From assembly GCF_027922005.1 (NCBI RefSeq), contig NZ_BSEV01000001.1:583638-647637 (forward strand): 64,000 nucleotides of DNA, in the 5' to 3' direction. Of this stretch, positions 1-8,296 are shown piece after piece. A program made the translations under genes and the position numbers. The DNA comes from Streptosporangium carneum. Its GTDB lineage: Bacteria; Actinomycetota; Actinomycetes; Streptosporangiales; Streptosporangiaceae. Under the pieces are notes generated by a model. That model had not been told where the DNA came from, ran no database searches, and saw nothing but the letters and a program-made list of their open reading frames with translations. Position 1 is the stretch's first letter, and each line of letters begins with the position of its first letter.

Positions 1-72
1 GATGGCGGCGGTCTTGAAAACCGCTAGGGCCGGTGACGGTCCTCGTGGGTTCGAATCCCACGCTCTCCGCCA
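1..72 (+). tRNA. tRNA-Ser (TGA anticodon), 5' end outside window
   Basis: The window starts inside this gene. The anticodon loop CTTGAAA (TGA, reading UCA codons) sits near base 15. It is followed by a long class II variable arm, a T arm with the GGTTCGAATCC core, and an acceptor strand CTCTCC plus discriminator G and an encoded CCA at 70-72. The 3' part looks intact, so the gene is probably functional. It is the likely attachment site for the integrative elements that follow, because its 3' half is duplicated near 8.3 kb. Confidence 0.9.
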
Positions 73-161
73 ACCTCCGAAAACGGCGTCTGACCAGGGG
101 TTTTCCCTCGGTGGGGCGCCGTTAGTCGTTTCGGGGCTGCGCAGCCGTACGCCACCGTGAG
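12..161 (+). repeat. att-like repeat, copy 1 (tRNA-Ser 3' half plus flank)
   Basis: From the anticodon loop of tRNA-Ser through about 90 bases past the tRNA, this segment is roughly 90% identical by eye to 8297-8446. The shared flank includes a GC-rich hairpin after the tRNA and the words GCGCAGCCGTACGCCACCG. Direct repeats of a tRNA 3' half are the usual footprint of tyrosine-recombinase integration. The similarity extends beyond the tRNA, so the two copies are more than a simple attL/attR core. Confidence 0.7.
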
Positions 162-459
162 CACCCCTCGGCCGGTGCTCGCGGAATATACGCGGAATGA
201 TGTTGGTCACGTTTCCCCAGGTCACGCTGTGAAACCCGATGAGACGTGCCGGTTCGACGCGAAGCCAAGTCGCCGGATCCCGGACCGTGACCGACACCAT
301 CTGACGTCGGAGAAACGGTTCTTGGGAGTCCAAGGTCGTCCGGCTACGTCCATGGCCGTTGTCGCTCAGTCCGAAGGGCTTGGCCGTACCTCAGACATCC
401 CAAACCGTTGGCTGGTGCGAGTGCTTTCCCCGCCTTCCCTCGTCATGGGAAACCAGCCG
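162..459. other. no gene seen
   Basis: Between the att-like repeat and the peptidase gene I see no ORF with a plausible start, ribosome binding site and recognisable protein. The overlapping short reading frames here look like GC-bias artefacts. Confidence 0.5.
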
Positions 460-1299
460 TCAGGCAACGTGGGATGCCGGCGCGGTCCAGGTGTTGCACG
501 CGGCCGGGGAGGCGGCGGTGAACCCCTTCTGCAGCCAGGCGACCCGATTCTTCCCAGTGCCGTGGCTGCGTTCCTTGTTGACCTCCTCATCGCCGCTCTG
601 CCGGTAGAGGTCCACGACGTCCTTCCAGTCCCTGTCCTGGTACTCCTGTGAGGCCCAGACGCTGCCCATGAACGCCGCCCCCAGGCAGTCGGCCTGCAGT
701 TCCAAACGGCGGCTCTGTGTCAACGCTTGAGCTTTGGTGCGGGCCGGCATGTTCTGGTAGGCGGTTGCCATGCCGGTGAGATTCTGAAGGTGATGGGCAT
801 ACTCGTGCGCGATGAGGTGCAGCGTCACCGGGTCGGCCGGGTCCGTGATGGCGTAGTCGCTGATCAGGATCACCAACTGCCGGCCGTTGTCGCAGTAGCG
901 GCCGGTGACGTTCTTGCCCCAGGCCGACCCGCACGCGCGACTGGGCTTTGCCATGAACCGGATCTTCGGCTTCTTGAACGGTAGGCCGACCTTCTTCAGC
1001 TGCGCAGACCACGAGGCGTCCAAGCAGTTCAGCATCGCTGTCAGGTGCTTTTTGGCGGCGGTGAAGCTGCCGGAGTCCTCCAGTTGGTGGCCGCAGGGCA
1101 CCGTTAGCTTGCCGCTGCGGTACAGCGGGTTGCGGGTCAGTGCTTCAGTGCCGGTGGGAACAGGTACGCCAGCGGCGCCGGTGCCGGCATGGGCAGTGCC
1201 GGTAAACAGTAGACCGGCCAGCGCCCCGGCCAGCAGGGCGATACGGGGGGTATGCACGGGGCCAAACCCTATAGAAGCGGTGATAGGGACCGAAGGCAT
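460..1299 (-). CDS. secreted putative neutral zinc metallopeptidase
   Basis: A 279-aa protein with an N-terminal export signal (hydrophobic stretch about residues 20-34, then GTAHA as a likely signal peptidase I site near residue 38). The HEYAHHLQ motif near residue 165 is the HExxH zinc site, and LELQADC about 35 residues later supplies the expected third ligand. This pattern fits the putative neutral zinc metallopeptidase (YpfJ-like, PF04228) family. Paired cysteines (CGHQL, LNCLD, ACGSAW, YCDNG) suggest disulfides outside the cell. It stands alone between the tRNA-Ser att repeat and the integrase relic, so it may be element cargo. The substrate is unknown. The Zn-peptidase call is firm; the start could lie a few codons downstream. 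Confidence 0.8.
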   Translation of the reverse strand: MPSVPITASIGFGPVHTPRIALLAGALAGLLFTGTAHAGTGAAGVPVPTGTEALTRNPLYRSGKLTVPCGHQLEDSGSFTAAKKHLTAMLNCLDASWSAQLKKVGLPFKKPKIRFMAKPSRACGSAWGKNVTGRYCDNGRQLVILISDYAITDPADPVTLHLIAHEYAHHLQNLTGMATAYQNMPARTKAQALTQSRRLELQADCLGAAFMGSVWASQEYQDRDWKDVVDLYRQSGDEEVNKERSHGTGKNRVAWLQKGFTAASPAACNTWTAPASHVA

Positions 1300-1411
1300 T
1301 TAATCCTCACCGTGCCAGCCCGCTGGCGACAGGCTGGCAGCGAATCAACCGCATGGCTTCCGAACAGCGAAAAGGCCCGGCTCCATCATCTGGAACCAGG
1401 CCGTGCCCCGG

Positions 1412-1458
1412 TGGAGATGAGGGGATTCGAACCCCTGCCCCCTTCGTTCCGAGCGAAA
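1412..1458 (-). other. tRNA 3'-half-like fragment, candidate attP/att scar
   Basis: On the minus strand an anticodon-arm-like stem with loop CTCGGAA is followed by a T arm (AGGGG, loop TTCGAAT, CCCCT) and an acceptor-like strand CATCTCC plus A. The matching 5' acceptor and D arm are missing, so this is not a complete tRNA. It lies just past the 3' end of the integrase gene, which is where attP usually sits in pSAM2-like elements. Confidence 0.55.
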
Positions 1459-1495
1459 GGCCCCGTGGTGAAGGGACCCTTGAGCGTAGGTGCGA

Positions 1496-2877
1496 TCATG
1501 CTGCGAGTGCATCCTCGATTCGCCGGTTGGCGACCTCCACACCCCCGTCGATGCACTTGGCGTAGACCCTGAGCAGCACGTCCACCCCGTGCCCCGCCCG
1601 CTCAGCCACATCGGGGGCCGCCACCCCGGCGTTGAGCCAGAGCGACACAGCCGCGTGTCGTAGATCGTACGGCCGGGCCGCCAGAGGGGACACCTGCTGT
1701 TCGGGAGTCAGCGCCAGAAGTCGAGCCGCCTTCCACGTCTCGCAGTAGGTCCCGATGGAGATCACCCCGCCACGCGAGGTCCGGAACAGTCGGCCGTCCT
1801 CGTGCGCGCCGAACTCGTCGAGGTGCTCCCGCAGGATCGCCACCAGCTCCGGCGGGATGGGCACCGGTCGCCCTTCGTCCTCGGCCCGGTGCTTGAGGCC
1901 CCGGTCGTCATGAGCCTGCCCGCTGTCGGTCCACCTCTTGTTCGCCTGTGGCTTGGACTTGGCCAGGACGAGCCGCCCCCAGCCGGTCTCGGGAAGGCGG
2001 CAGTCCTGCTTGCGCAGCCCGAGGGCCTCGGCCGGGCGCAGACCGCCGAAGTAGAGGCAGGCGAAGAAGCCCCGCAGGTGCCGGCCACGGTCGAGGCGGC
2101 CCACGTAGGTCACCGCGGTCAGCAGTTCCCGAGCCTGGACAGGATTGACCACCACCCGCCGGTCCACGACCTCCCGGACCTTCGGCGGCTTCCACGCCTT
2201 CACCTTGCCGATCGGGTTGGAGGCCAGCTCCTCCAGGTCCACGGCGTACTGCAGGGCGTTGTAGAAGACCGACCGCTTCCGGGCGATCGTGGTGGCAGCG
2301 GCGGCCCCACCGTCGAGGTTGAGCGTCAGCGCGTCCAGGCCGAGCCGTACGTTACGCACCTTGGAGAGGGCGTGCACGGACAAGGAATGGCGCTCAAGCC
2401 ACATAAGGGCCGACCGAATCGTTTCCGGGCGCTTCACCTGCCGGGTGGCGGGAGGAAGCGCGTACTCTCGCAGAGCCTCCCGGAGAACGAGCGGCTCAGG
2501 CTTACCGGGCGCATTCTCATCGACGAGAGCAGGGGGTGACAGTTGCCAGTGCGTCAGTGAGGCTGTCACGGGTCTTGGCCGCGACATGAGGCCATTTCAT
2601 GTCCACGTACGCCCAGGCGAAGGCGAACCACGTGACCGCGTTCTTCACCTTGGTCATGGAGACGGGTAACCCGGTTTCCGGGCCGAAGGCCTCACCCCGC
2701 TTGGCCGCCTGGCGGAGGTCGGAGAGAAAGCTCTCGGCGAGAGCCTTCGTACGCAACGTCTTCGACTTCTGACGGCCGCCTACTTTCCAGCGGACCTTGT
2801 AAGAGCTCGTAAGAGGCGGTCTTACTCGACTGGTTACGCCGCACCTCCCAGAACTTCACGTCATAGGAGGTGATCAC
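1496..2877 (-). pseudogene. int: tyrosine integrase, broken by frameshifts
   Basis: The C-terminal 300 or so residues are intact and carry every catalytic element: GLRPAEAL (Arg), YDLRHA, AGHG and VYAKC (Tyr). The N-terminal part is spread over two other frames. Starting at GTG 2877 it reads MITSYDVKFWEVRRN, then shifts at a near-perfect 10-bp tandem duplication (2796-2805 and 2806-2815, CTYGTAAGAG on the plus strand). It continues as YKVRWKVGGRQKSKTLRTKA and shifts again near 2530-2540 in a G-run. Repairing both shifts gives a normal actinobacterial AICE integrase of about 455 aa. The start overlaps the xis stop (GTGA). The element therefore probably cannot excise by itself. Confidence 0.85.
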
Positions 2878-3067
2878 GCGGCCTCCCGGAGGGATTCCAG
2901 CCAGGTCGTGACCTCGCTGCGCCACACGCGGATCTCGCCGTTCGGGAGCTTGAGGTCCTGGGGAGCGTGGCCGATCTTCCGCCAGCGGTAGAAGGCGCGC
3001 CGGGACACCCCGCCGAGCTTGTTGAGGATCTCCGGCAGGTCATGAGCTCGTCGCGGTTCTTGTTCAT
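2874..3067 (-). pseudogene. xis: excisionase / MerR-like HTH, 1-nt frameshift
   Basis: Starting at ATG 3067 the frame reads MNKNRDELMT. After loss of about one base near 3040 the real frame continues as PEILNKLGGVSRRAFYRWRK, then IGHAPQDLKLPNGEIRVW, and ends SLREAA. This is the typical small winged-helix excisionase (AlpA/Xis-like) encoded just before int in AICEs. Its stop overlaps the int GTG by four bases, showing the original translational coupling. Together with the int lesions it shows that the recombination module is dead. Confidence 0.8.
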
Positions 3068-3418
3068 GCCGCCTCCCTCAGCGCCGTGGTTGCCGAAAGA
3101 TCAAGGACGGGTCTGCCGTCGGCTCTGGCCCGGAGTTCGTCGAGGCGGGCGCGGGTTCGGTGGCGGTTGGCCACGCCGCGCAGCAGCCGGACCTGCAGCG
3201 GGGTGCGGGGCGGGTCCTTGGTCGAGACGGGCCGCCAGATGTAGCGGTGCGGGTCGGTGGCGGTGTCGTCGGCGGGTAGACCGAGCATGTCGAGCACCCA
3301 GGCGCGGTGGTCGGCCTTGTGGTCGCGCAGGGTCTTGTTCGACCACTTGCGGAGAGCAGGACGCGGCGTCCGGCGTAACCGAGGTGTTCGGCCTTGTGCG
3401 CCTTGCCGTACCTGTCCC
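3064..3418 (-). pseudogene. replication initiator (RepSA-like) C-terminal remnant
   Basis: Minus-strand frames give DRYGKAHKAEHLGYAGRRVL, a shift, then RKWSNKTLRDHKADHRAWV followed by YIWRPVSTKDPP and VRLLRGVANRHR, ending ATTALREAA just before xis. This is the conserved tail of pSAM2-type replication initiators. The gene is cut at its 5' side near 3410-3420, where sequence switches to an unrelated plus-strand gene. The order rep-xis-int matches an actinobacterial integrative conjugative element. Confidence 0.75.
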
Positions 3419-3708
3419 TGGACGCCCACCACCTGGCCCGCTGGCACGGTAACTGCCTGGTGCGTTTCGGTGACCCCGGCACCGTCGAGGACCTGCGCTC
3501 AGCCCTGGCCGGGATGGACGGCACCTACAACCGCGCCGAATCCGGAGTCCGCTGCGACCTTGCCCACGCCCTCCTCGCCCAAGGCGAAGCCGAGGCAGCC
3601 CAACCCCACATCCAGCGAGCCCGGCAACTGGCGACCATGATCGGCTCACGCCGCCAACGCCGCCGCATCGAGAAACTCACCAAGGCCGTCAGGCGCGCCC
3701 TGAGTTGA
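3409..3708 (+). pseudogene. XRE/TPR-type regulator, 3' fragment
   Basis: The frame reads YLSLDAHHLARWHGNCLVRF, then DLRSALAGMDGTYNRAESGV, then CDLAHALLAQGEAEAAQPHI, and ends KAVRRALS. This matches the C-terminal helical-repeat region common in actinobacterial HTH regulators. The N-terminal HTH and most of the protein are missing because the rep relic begins where this gene is cut. The fragment overlaps the convergent NUDIX gene by 20 bases. The junction near 3410 is a deletion or recombination scar. Confidence 0.65.
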
Positions 3709-4249
3709 GCCGATCCCGGGCGGCGTACAAACCGATCAGCGTCCCTGAAGTCCAGATGTCCCCGTGGGCGATGATGTCCGGGATCTGCGCCATCGGAATC
3801 CACTCGACGAGATCCGCCTCGATCTCCCCGGTCGGACTGCCGACCAGCTCGGCCCCACGGGCGAGAAACAGGTTGTGCTCGGAGTCGACCATGCCCGCCA
3901 TCGGCTGATAGGTGAGCAGGTGCTCGATCTCCTTGACCCGGTACCCGGTCTCCTCCTCCACCTCCCGGGCCGCCGTGTCGATGGCCTCCTCACCCGCGTC
4001 GATCAGGCCGCCGGGCAACTCCCAGCCCCATCGGTCGGCCAGGAACCGGTGCCGCCACATCAGCAGCACCCGGTCCCGTTCGTCGACCACCACGGCGATC
4101 GCCGCCCGGTCCAGGTGCACCGCGTGATGCTCGAACCGCTCCCCGTCCGGGATCTCGACATCGACGAGCCCGAGCCGGATCCCCCGGTTGTCATAGATCA
4201 GTCGCTCACCGTGCACGACCCAGCGCGACCGCTCCTCATCGGTAGCCAC
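3689..4249 (-). CDS. NUDIX hydrolase (ADP-ribose pyrophosphatase-like)
   Basis: A 186-aa protein with a complete Nudix box, GGLIDAGEEAIDTAAREVEE, around residues 78-101 (GX5EX7REUXEEXGU). It is preceded by the typical strand VLLMWRHRF, and the domain runs the full length expected for an ADP-ribose pyrophosphatase-like enzyme. It probably hydrolyses a nucleoside diphosphate linked to another moiety; the exact substrate cannot be read. Divergent from the creatininase-like gene and convergent with the regulator fragment. pSAM2-like elements often carry a Nudix protein, so cargo status is possible but unproven. Confidence 0.85.
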   Translation of the reverse strand: MATDEERSRWVVHGERLIYDNRGIRLGLVDVEIPDGERFEHHAVHLDRAAIAVVVDERDRVLLMWRHRFLADRWGWELPGGLIDAGEEAIDTAAREVEEETGYRVKEIEHLLTYQPMAGMVDSEHNLFLARGAELVGSPTGEIEADLVEWIPMAQIPDIIAHGDIWTSGTLIGLYAARDRLNSGRA

Positions 4250-4358
4250 ACGGCGAAGCTACTGCTGACCGTGCCTGACATGTAGCCCTGTTGGCCGCTA
4301 TACAGCTTCGAACGAGCCCACGGTGACTTTCCCCGCCAGTCATCCCAGGAGGAGAACA

Positions 4359-5073
4359 GTGATCAAATCGCTGCCCACCGCGACCACCACCGAGGAACGC
4401 CACCGCAACGCCCCCATCGCGATCCTGCCCGTCGGCAGCTTCGAACAGCACGGCGACCACCTGCCGCTCAGCACCGACACGATCATCGCCACCCTCATCT
4501 GCCGAAAGATCGCCGACGCCTACCCCGTGCTGCTGCCGCCCCCGATCACCATCTCCTGCTCCCACGAGCACAGCGCCTGGCCCGGCACCGTCAGCATCTC
4601 CGCCCGCACCCTGCACGCCGTCATCACCGACATCCACGACTCGGTCACCCGCGCCGGGCCCCCGCGCCCTGGTGGTGGTCAACGCCCACGGCGGCAACTA
4701 CGTGCTGAGCAACGTCGTCCAGGAGGCCGGCGCCGAAGGTCGCACGATGGCCCTGTTCCCCACCCGTGAAGACTGGCAGCAGGCCCGGGCCGCCGCCGAG
4801 CTGGCCAACTCCATGCACGAGGACATGCACGCCGGAGAGATCGAGACCTCGATCCTGCTGCACGCCTGCCCCGAGGTGATCCGCCCCGGCTACCAGGACG
4901 CCGACCACATCGCCGACGACCGCCGCCACCTGCTGACCGAGGGCATGCGGGCCTACACCGACAGCGGGGTCATCGGTCGTCCGTCCCTGGCCACTGCCGA
5001 AAAGGACAAGGCCGTCCTCGACGCCCTGACCAGCGGTTTCGCCGACGTGGTAGCCCTGCTCGCCAAGTCCTGA
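4359..5073 (+). pseudogene. creatininase-family amidohydrolase, single frameshift
   Basis: A GGAGGA ribosome binding site precedes GTG 4359. The first frame carries ILPVGSFEQHGDHLPLSTDT, the metal-binding start of the creatininase/MftE family, and SCSHEHSAWPGTVSISART. After one extra base near 4655-4665 (in GGGCCCCCGCGCC) the next frame continues ALVVVNAHGGNYVLSNVVQE and runs to a normal C-terminus. Repairing one base gives a full protein of about 237 aa with all expected ligands. The lesion is in a C-run, so a sequencing error is a real alternative to true inactivation. The family hydrolyses cyclic amides or trims peptides; the substrate is unknown. Confidence 0.75.
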
Positions 5074-5137
5074 GCATTGCCGTCCGCTCTGGGAGAAGAA
5101 CAAGGAGATGTTTCAGGGGTGGCGTTAGCGTGACGTC

Positions 5138-5674
5138 ATGCCAGTGGAGATCGTGTTCGAGACACACTCATGGAGCCAGGACAACGATCAGGGGATCGCC
5201 ACCGGATGGCTACCCGGACGGCTGTCCGAACGAGGCCAACGCTTGGCCGTGGAGCTGGGGGAGCGGCGGCGCGAGGACGGTCTCACCGCTGTTTTCACCT
5301 CGGATCTTACCCGGGCGGTGGAGACCGCTTCCCTGGCCTTCGCCGACACCGGTGTTCCGGTCCTGCATGACTGGCGGCTTCGGGAGTGCGACTACGGCGA
5401 CGGCAACGGCATGCCTGCGGTTCAGCTGCACCGCAACCGGTCCGCGTATCTCGACAAGCCTTATCCCGGGGGAGAGAGCTGGCGGCAGGCGGTACACCGG
5501 GTGGGCCGCTTCCTCAACGATCTGCCCCTGCGCTGGTCCGGCACCCGGGTCCTGGTGATCGGACACGTCGCGACGCGATGGGCGTTCGATCACCTCATCG
5601 ACGGCACACCCCTGGAAGAGCTGGTGAACTCCGACTTCGGCTGGCGTGAGGGATGGGAGTACCGACTGACCTGA
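5138..5674 (+). CDS. histidine phosphatase family protein (variant active-site motif)
   Basis: A 178-aa phosphoglycerate-mutase-like protein. The usual RHG motif is replaced by ETHS at residues 8-11, so the phospho-accepting His is kept but the leading Arg is Thr. The remaining landmarks are present: TSDLTRAVETA near 56, RLRECDYGDGN near 84, and the second His in VIGHVATRW near 147. This variant subfamily is common in actinomycetes next to creatininase/NUDIX genes, which matches the two genes upstream. It is probably a small-molecule phosphatase; the altered motif leaves catalytic competence uncertain. Confidence 0.75.
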   Translation: MPVEIVFETHSWSQDNDQGIATGWLPGRLSERGQRLAVELGERRREDGLTAVFTSDLTRAVETASLAFADTGVPVLHDWRLRECDYGDGNGMPAVQLHRNRSAYLDKPYPGGESWRQAVHRVGRFLNDLPLRWSGTRVLVIGHVATRWAFDHLIDGTPLEELVNSDFGWREGWEYRLT

Positions 5675-6131
5675 CGGGGGTTGGACCGCGCGTCAGTCAG
5701 TCGTGGAAGGCTGCTCGATGCCCAGAACCACGCACAGGATCAGGACACCGTGCGGGAAGCCGTGCGCGAACACTGCCGAATTGTTCTTATGAGTATCAAG
5801 CGGCGGCGCGCCGTACCCCCGGCCCTCCGCCCGCCCGCCCGCCGTCCGGGCGTGCGGCCTGGGGGCCGGTCCCGGACGGCGGCGGGACACCGGGCCGGGC
5901 ACCGCACGCCGGCCCCGCCGTACCGATCGAACGCGCCGGTCAGGGGTGCCGCGCCGCCGCACGGATGCAGCTCTACGATCGCCACGGCATGGCTGGCCGC
6001 CGGACATGGTTGGGGGCGATCGAAGGTCCAGAGCTTCGTTCCTCAGTCCTGGCCCACCGAGTAACGTGGCTGATCTTCGAACTGCGGACAGCTGGCCGGT
6101 CTATCGGTGGCGGACTCTACGATCGCCACCT
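5675..6131. other. intergenic; GC-rich, no convincing gene
   Basis: Very GC-rich with runs such as CCGCCCGCCCGCC near 5825-5845. I see no credible coding frame. The only recognisable item is the dispersed repeat at 6011-6077. Confidence 0.5.
6011..6077 (+). repeat. dispersed repeat, copy A (matches 63436-63505)
   Basis: The core GGCGATCGAAGGTCC, then GCTTCGTTCCTCAG, CGGCCCAC-like and GTGGCTG words align in the same order and spacing with 63436-63505, at roughly 80% identity by eye. Neither copy lies in a recognisable gene. Confidence 0.6.
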
Positions 6132-6641
6132 ATGAGCCCCTATGCGGAGACCGTCCGGGTGGAAGTAGACGTCGAGGACTGCAGCACTGTCTTACTGGCG
6201 GACTGGGACGGCGACGACGCGGGCGACGTGGTGTGGTCCGTCGCGCTCGTCACGGTACGGAAGGCCATGGCCGAACTGTCGATCGTGTATCAGCACGGCG
6301 ACGGCATTCCCTTCACGGTGACCATCGCCGACCACGACCCGGGCGCCGACCTCGACGGGTACGAGGAGATCGTGGAGATCGACTTCCTGTCAGCGACCGG
6401 CGAGATCTCCCTGATCGGATGGTGCATGGACTGGGACGATACGGCGATGCGCCGCCTTCCTCCGCTACCAGCCGGTCCAGGCCTCCACCGGCTGCGTTAC
6501 CACGTCTGCAGCACGCTTGAGAAGCGGCCGGATTTCGCTGGCAACCATCACTACCTACAGATCTGGCCCGCACAGCCGTCCCCGCCCGTCGTCGTCAAAC
6601 AGGGCGAATGGATCGCTCATTTGAACGACGCCGCCACCTGA
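6132..6641 (+). CDS. hypothetical protein
   Basis: A 169-aa acidic protein starting at ATG 6132 (MSPYAETVRVEVDVEDCSTV). There is no signal peptide or membrane segment. Strand-rich blocks (LVTVRKAMAELSIVYQHGDG; EIVEIDFLSATGEISLIGW) alternate with a tail HYLQIWPAQP...VVVKQGEW. I recognise no family with confidence. Codon use is typical of the host, and the frame is open without lesions. It lies between a dispersed repeat and a degenerate tRNA-Tyr, so it may be passenger DNA. Confidence 0.6.
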   Translation: MSPYAETVRVEVDVEDCSTVLLADWDGDDAGDVVWSVALVTVRKAMAELSIVYQHGDGIPFTVTIADHDPGADLDGYEEIVEIDFLSATGEISLIGWCMDWDDTAMRRLPPLPAGPGLHRLRYHVCSTLEKRPDFAGNHHYLQIWPAQPSPPVVVKQGEWIAHLNDAAT

Positions 6642-6716
6642 GCCTCGTGGCCGGGCGGCGTGTGCAATATGCGTGCAATGATCAAGAGCATGAAGGTGCG
6701 CCTCGGAGGTTCCACC

Positions 6717-6805
6717 GTAGGTGGAAGGACGTGCATAGTTCGCAACGGTCACGAGCTGTAAAACCGTCGGCTCAGCCTACGCGGGTTCAAGTCCTGCACC
6801 TACCA
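6717..6805 (+). tRNA. degenerate tRNA-Tyr-like sequence (GTA), probably pseudo
   Basis: The 3' half is excellent: loop CTGTAAA (GTA), class II variable arm CGGCTCAGCC, T arm GCGGG-TTCAAGT-CCTGC, and acceptor ACCTACC plus A. The 5' half is poor. GTAGGT at 6717-6722 can pair with the acceptor, but no D arm with GG-T-A is present and only three of five anticodon-stem pairs form. This is what remains when an element replaces the 5' part of a tRNA, so I read it as an att scar rather than a working gene. Confidence 0.55.
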
Positions 6806-7177
6806 CACCAGCAGAAAGAGCCTTCTTACCACTGGAAATGCGGTGCGAGGGCTCTTCTCGTATGTCTCACCATGTTCCGGTCGAAAGGTCGACAAGGCCG
6901 ATATCAGCGGTATCAACACTCGGTCAACGGCAAGAGTGTGTGATCAGCGCTATTGGCGAATGACAGTCCCGCTCAACATCACCGACCGGGTCAAGGGCGC
7001 CTGCGGCGTCGCTTCGCGGTCAACTTCGTTGACCCTTGACACGGCGGCAGTGGGATGGTGGTCGGGCGCAGATGGGGAGCGGGACGTTCTTGACTCGCGG
7101 CGTCCAGGGCGTATCTTCCTTTTAGGAAAGTTTCTTAACGGAAGCGCCATTTACCTTCGGAATCGGAGGAAGCGCAC

Positions 7178-7480
7178 ATGAGAAGAAGCTGGGCCGCGGC
7201 CGTGTCCGCCACCGCCCTGCTCACCGCGTCGCTGCTGGTGGGCTCCGCGTCCCCCGCCCACGCCGCCCCGACGGGCTGCACCACCTGGCAGGTGGGGTAC
7301 GTCGTCTACAGCAAGTGCACGGGCGGCACGGGCACGCAAGCGGTTCACGCGAGCGGCCTGCACGTGAACCCTGTATGGGGACCGTACTCTATGGACGGTC
7401 CTCGGGTGGGGGTGGGCGAGATATCGTCGGTCAACTTCCCGGGCACCGTGCAGTACCGAGGCGTCACCTTGTACGACTGA
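7178..7480 (+). CDS. small secreted hypothetical protein
   Basis: A 100-aa protein with a textbook Sec signal peptide (RRSW, hydrophobic core ATALLTASLLVG, cleavage after SPAHA near residue 29). The mature part of about 70 residues contains two cysteines (GCTTW and SKCTGG) that could form one disulfide, and is predicted to be strand-rich. A GGAGGAAGCG ribosome binding site sits just upstream, and a strong terminator follows at 7501. It is monocistronic. I recognise no family; small secreted proteins of this layout are common in actinomycetes. Confidence 0.75.
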   Translation: MRRSWAAAVSATALLTASLLVGSASPAHAAPTGCTTWQVGYVVYSKCTGGTGTQAVHASGLHVNPVWGPYSMDGPRVGVGEISSVNFPGTVQYRGVTLYD

Positions 7481-7500
7481 CGCGACAACGAGCGACATGA

Positions 7501-7539
7501 CGACGCCCGCTCCTCCCCCTTCGGGAGGAGCGGGCGTCG
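7501..7539 (+). terminator. intrinsic terminator after the secreted protein gene
   Basis: A perfect 17-bp stem (left arm 7501-7517, right arm 7523-7539) with loop CCTTC starts 20 bases after the stop codon. There is no long U-tract, as is usual in actinomycetes. Confidence 0.85.
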
Positions 7540-7721
7540 CGTTCAGACACCACTCATTGGAAAGCTGCGCATTCAGCACAGCGGGGAGATGAAGAGCCAG
7601 CCCCGGTACCAGTACGCCAAAGTCGTGGGGCAGAACAGTCGAGGGCCTTTCCTGCATGCGGTGCCCATCTGATGCCCATTCCCATGGCTCCAGGCTTATT
7701 CGGGCTGGGCAGAGCGTTATA

Positions 7722-7752
7722 GGCGCGGGTCTGTAAAACCGTCGAGGCTTAG
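7722..7752 (+). repeat. second tRNA-Tyr anticodon-arm scar
   Basis: GGGTCTGTAAAACCGTCGAGG repeats CTGTAAAACCGTCG from the degenerate tRNA-Tyr at 6717-6805. It lacks T and acceptor arms. The two copies bracket about 1 kb holding the secreted-protein gene and look like remnants of one integration at a tRNA-Tyr site. Confidence 0.45.
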
Positions 7753-7796
7753 GAGCCCGGCAGCAGGCATCCGTGGTCTTCTCCTAACATGATCGA

Positions 7797-8171
7797 ATGA
7801 GTGGCCGTCGAGGTGACCGGGAAGCAGCCGAGGGAAACTGGAGCTCCCTTCGGGAGGCTGTACACCACCTCGCTCTGCCCGCACACGGACAGCTTCAATG
7901 GATCGGATCCATGTGCGTGGACGAACTGGCCCTCGATTTCGATGCTGTCTATCCCGCCTCGTGGCAGTCACGTGAGGCCGGATGGATCTCCGAAGGACTC
8001 GCTGCCGTCCTCAGCACCATCGACCAGAAGCTGACTGCCCTCACTGAGCAAGGCTCTTCGGCATGGACCGAGGAAGCCTTGCATTCCCATCCCGGATGGC
8101 AGGAGCTGAGGGGACTCGCTCACCGTGCGCTCACCCTCATGCTGGCCGAGCCTTGGTCTGTCCCCTCTTGA
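7797..8171 (+). CDS. hypothetical protein
   Basis: A 124-aa soluble protein with no recognisable domain. Internal sequence QWIGSMCVDELALDFDAVYP and a Leu/Ala-rich helical C-terminal half (LAHRALTLMLAEPW) look like real protein rather than a random frame. No strong ribosome binding site is visible before ATG 7797. It lies between tRNA-Tyr and tRNA-Ser att scars, so it is probably accessory DNA. Confidence 0.5.
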   Translation: MSGRRGDREAAEGNWSSLREAVHHLALPAHGQLQWIGSMCVDELALDFDAVYPASWQSREAGWISEGLAAVLSTIDQKLTALTEQGSSAWTEEALHSHPGWQELRGLAHRALTLMLAEPWSVPS

Positions 8172-8296
8172 TCGAATCGCGCCGCTCGCCTACCAACACG
8201 ACCGCGGGATATACGCGGGATGATCTTTGGTGGTCGAGGCGCGGGAAGGTGCTGCCGCCCTGGTCAGAGACCCTGCCAGGGCTTGGAACGCAGTGC

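Noticed and set aside
1412..1458. A functional tRNA-Pro(CGG)
   Set aside because: The anticodon and T arms fit, but the 5' acceptor strand and D arm are absent.
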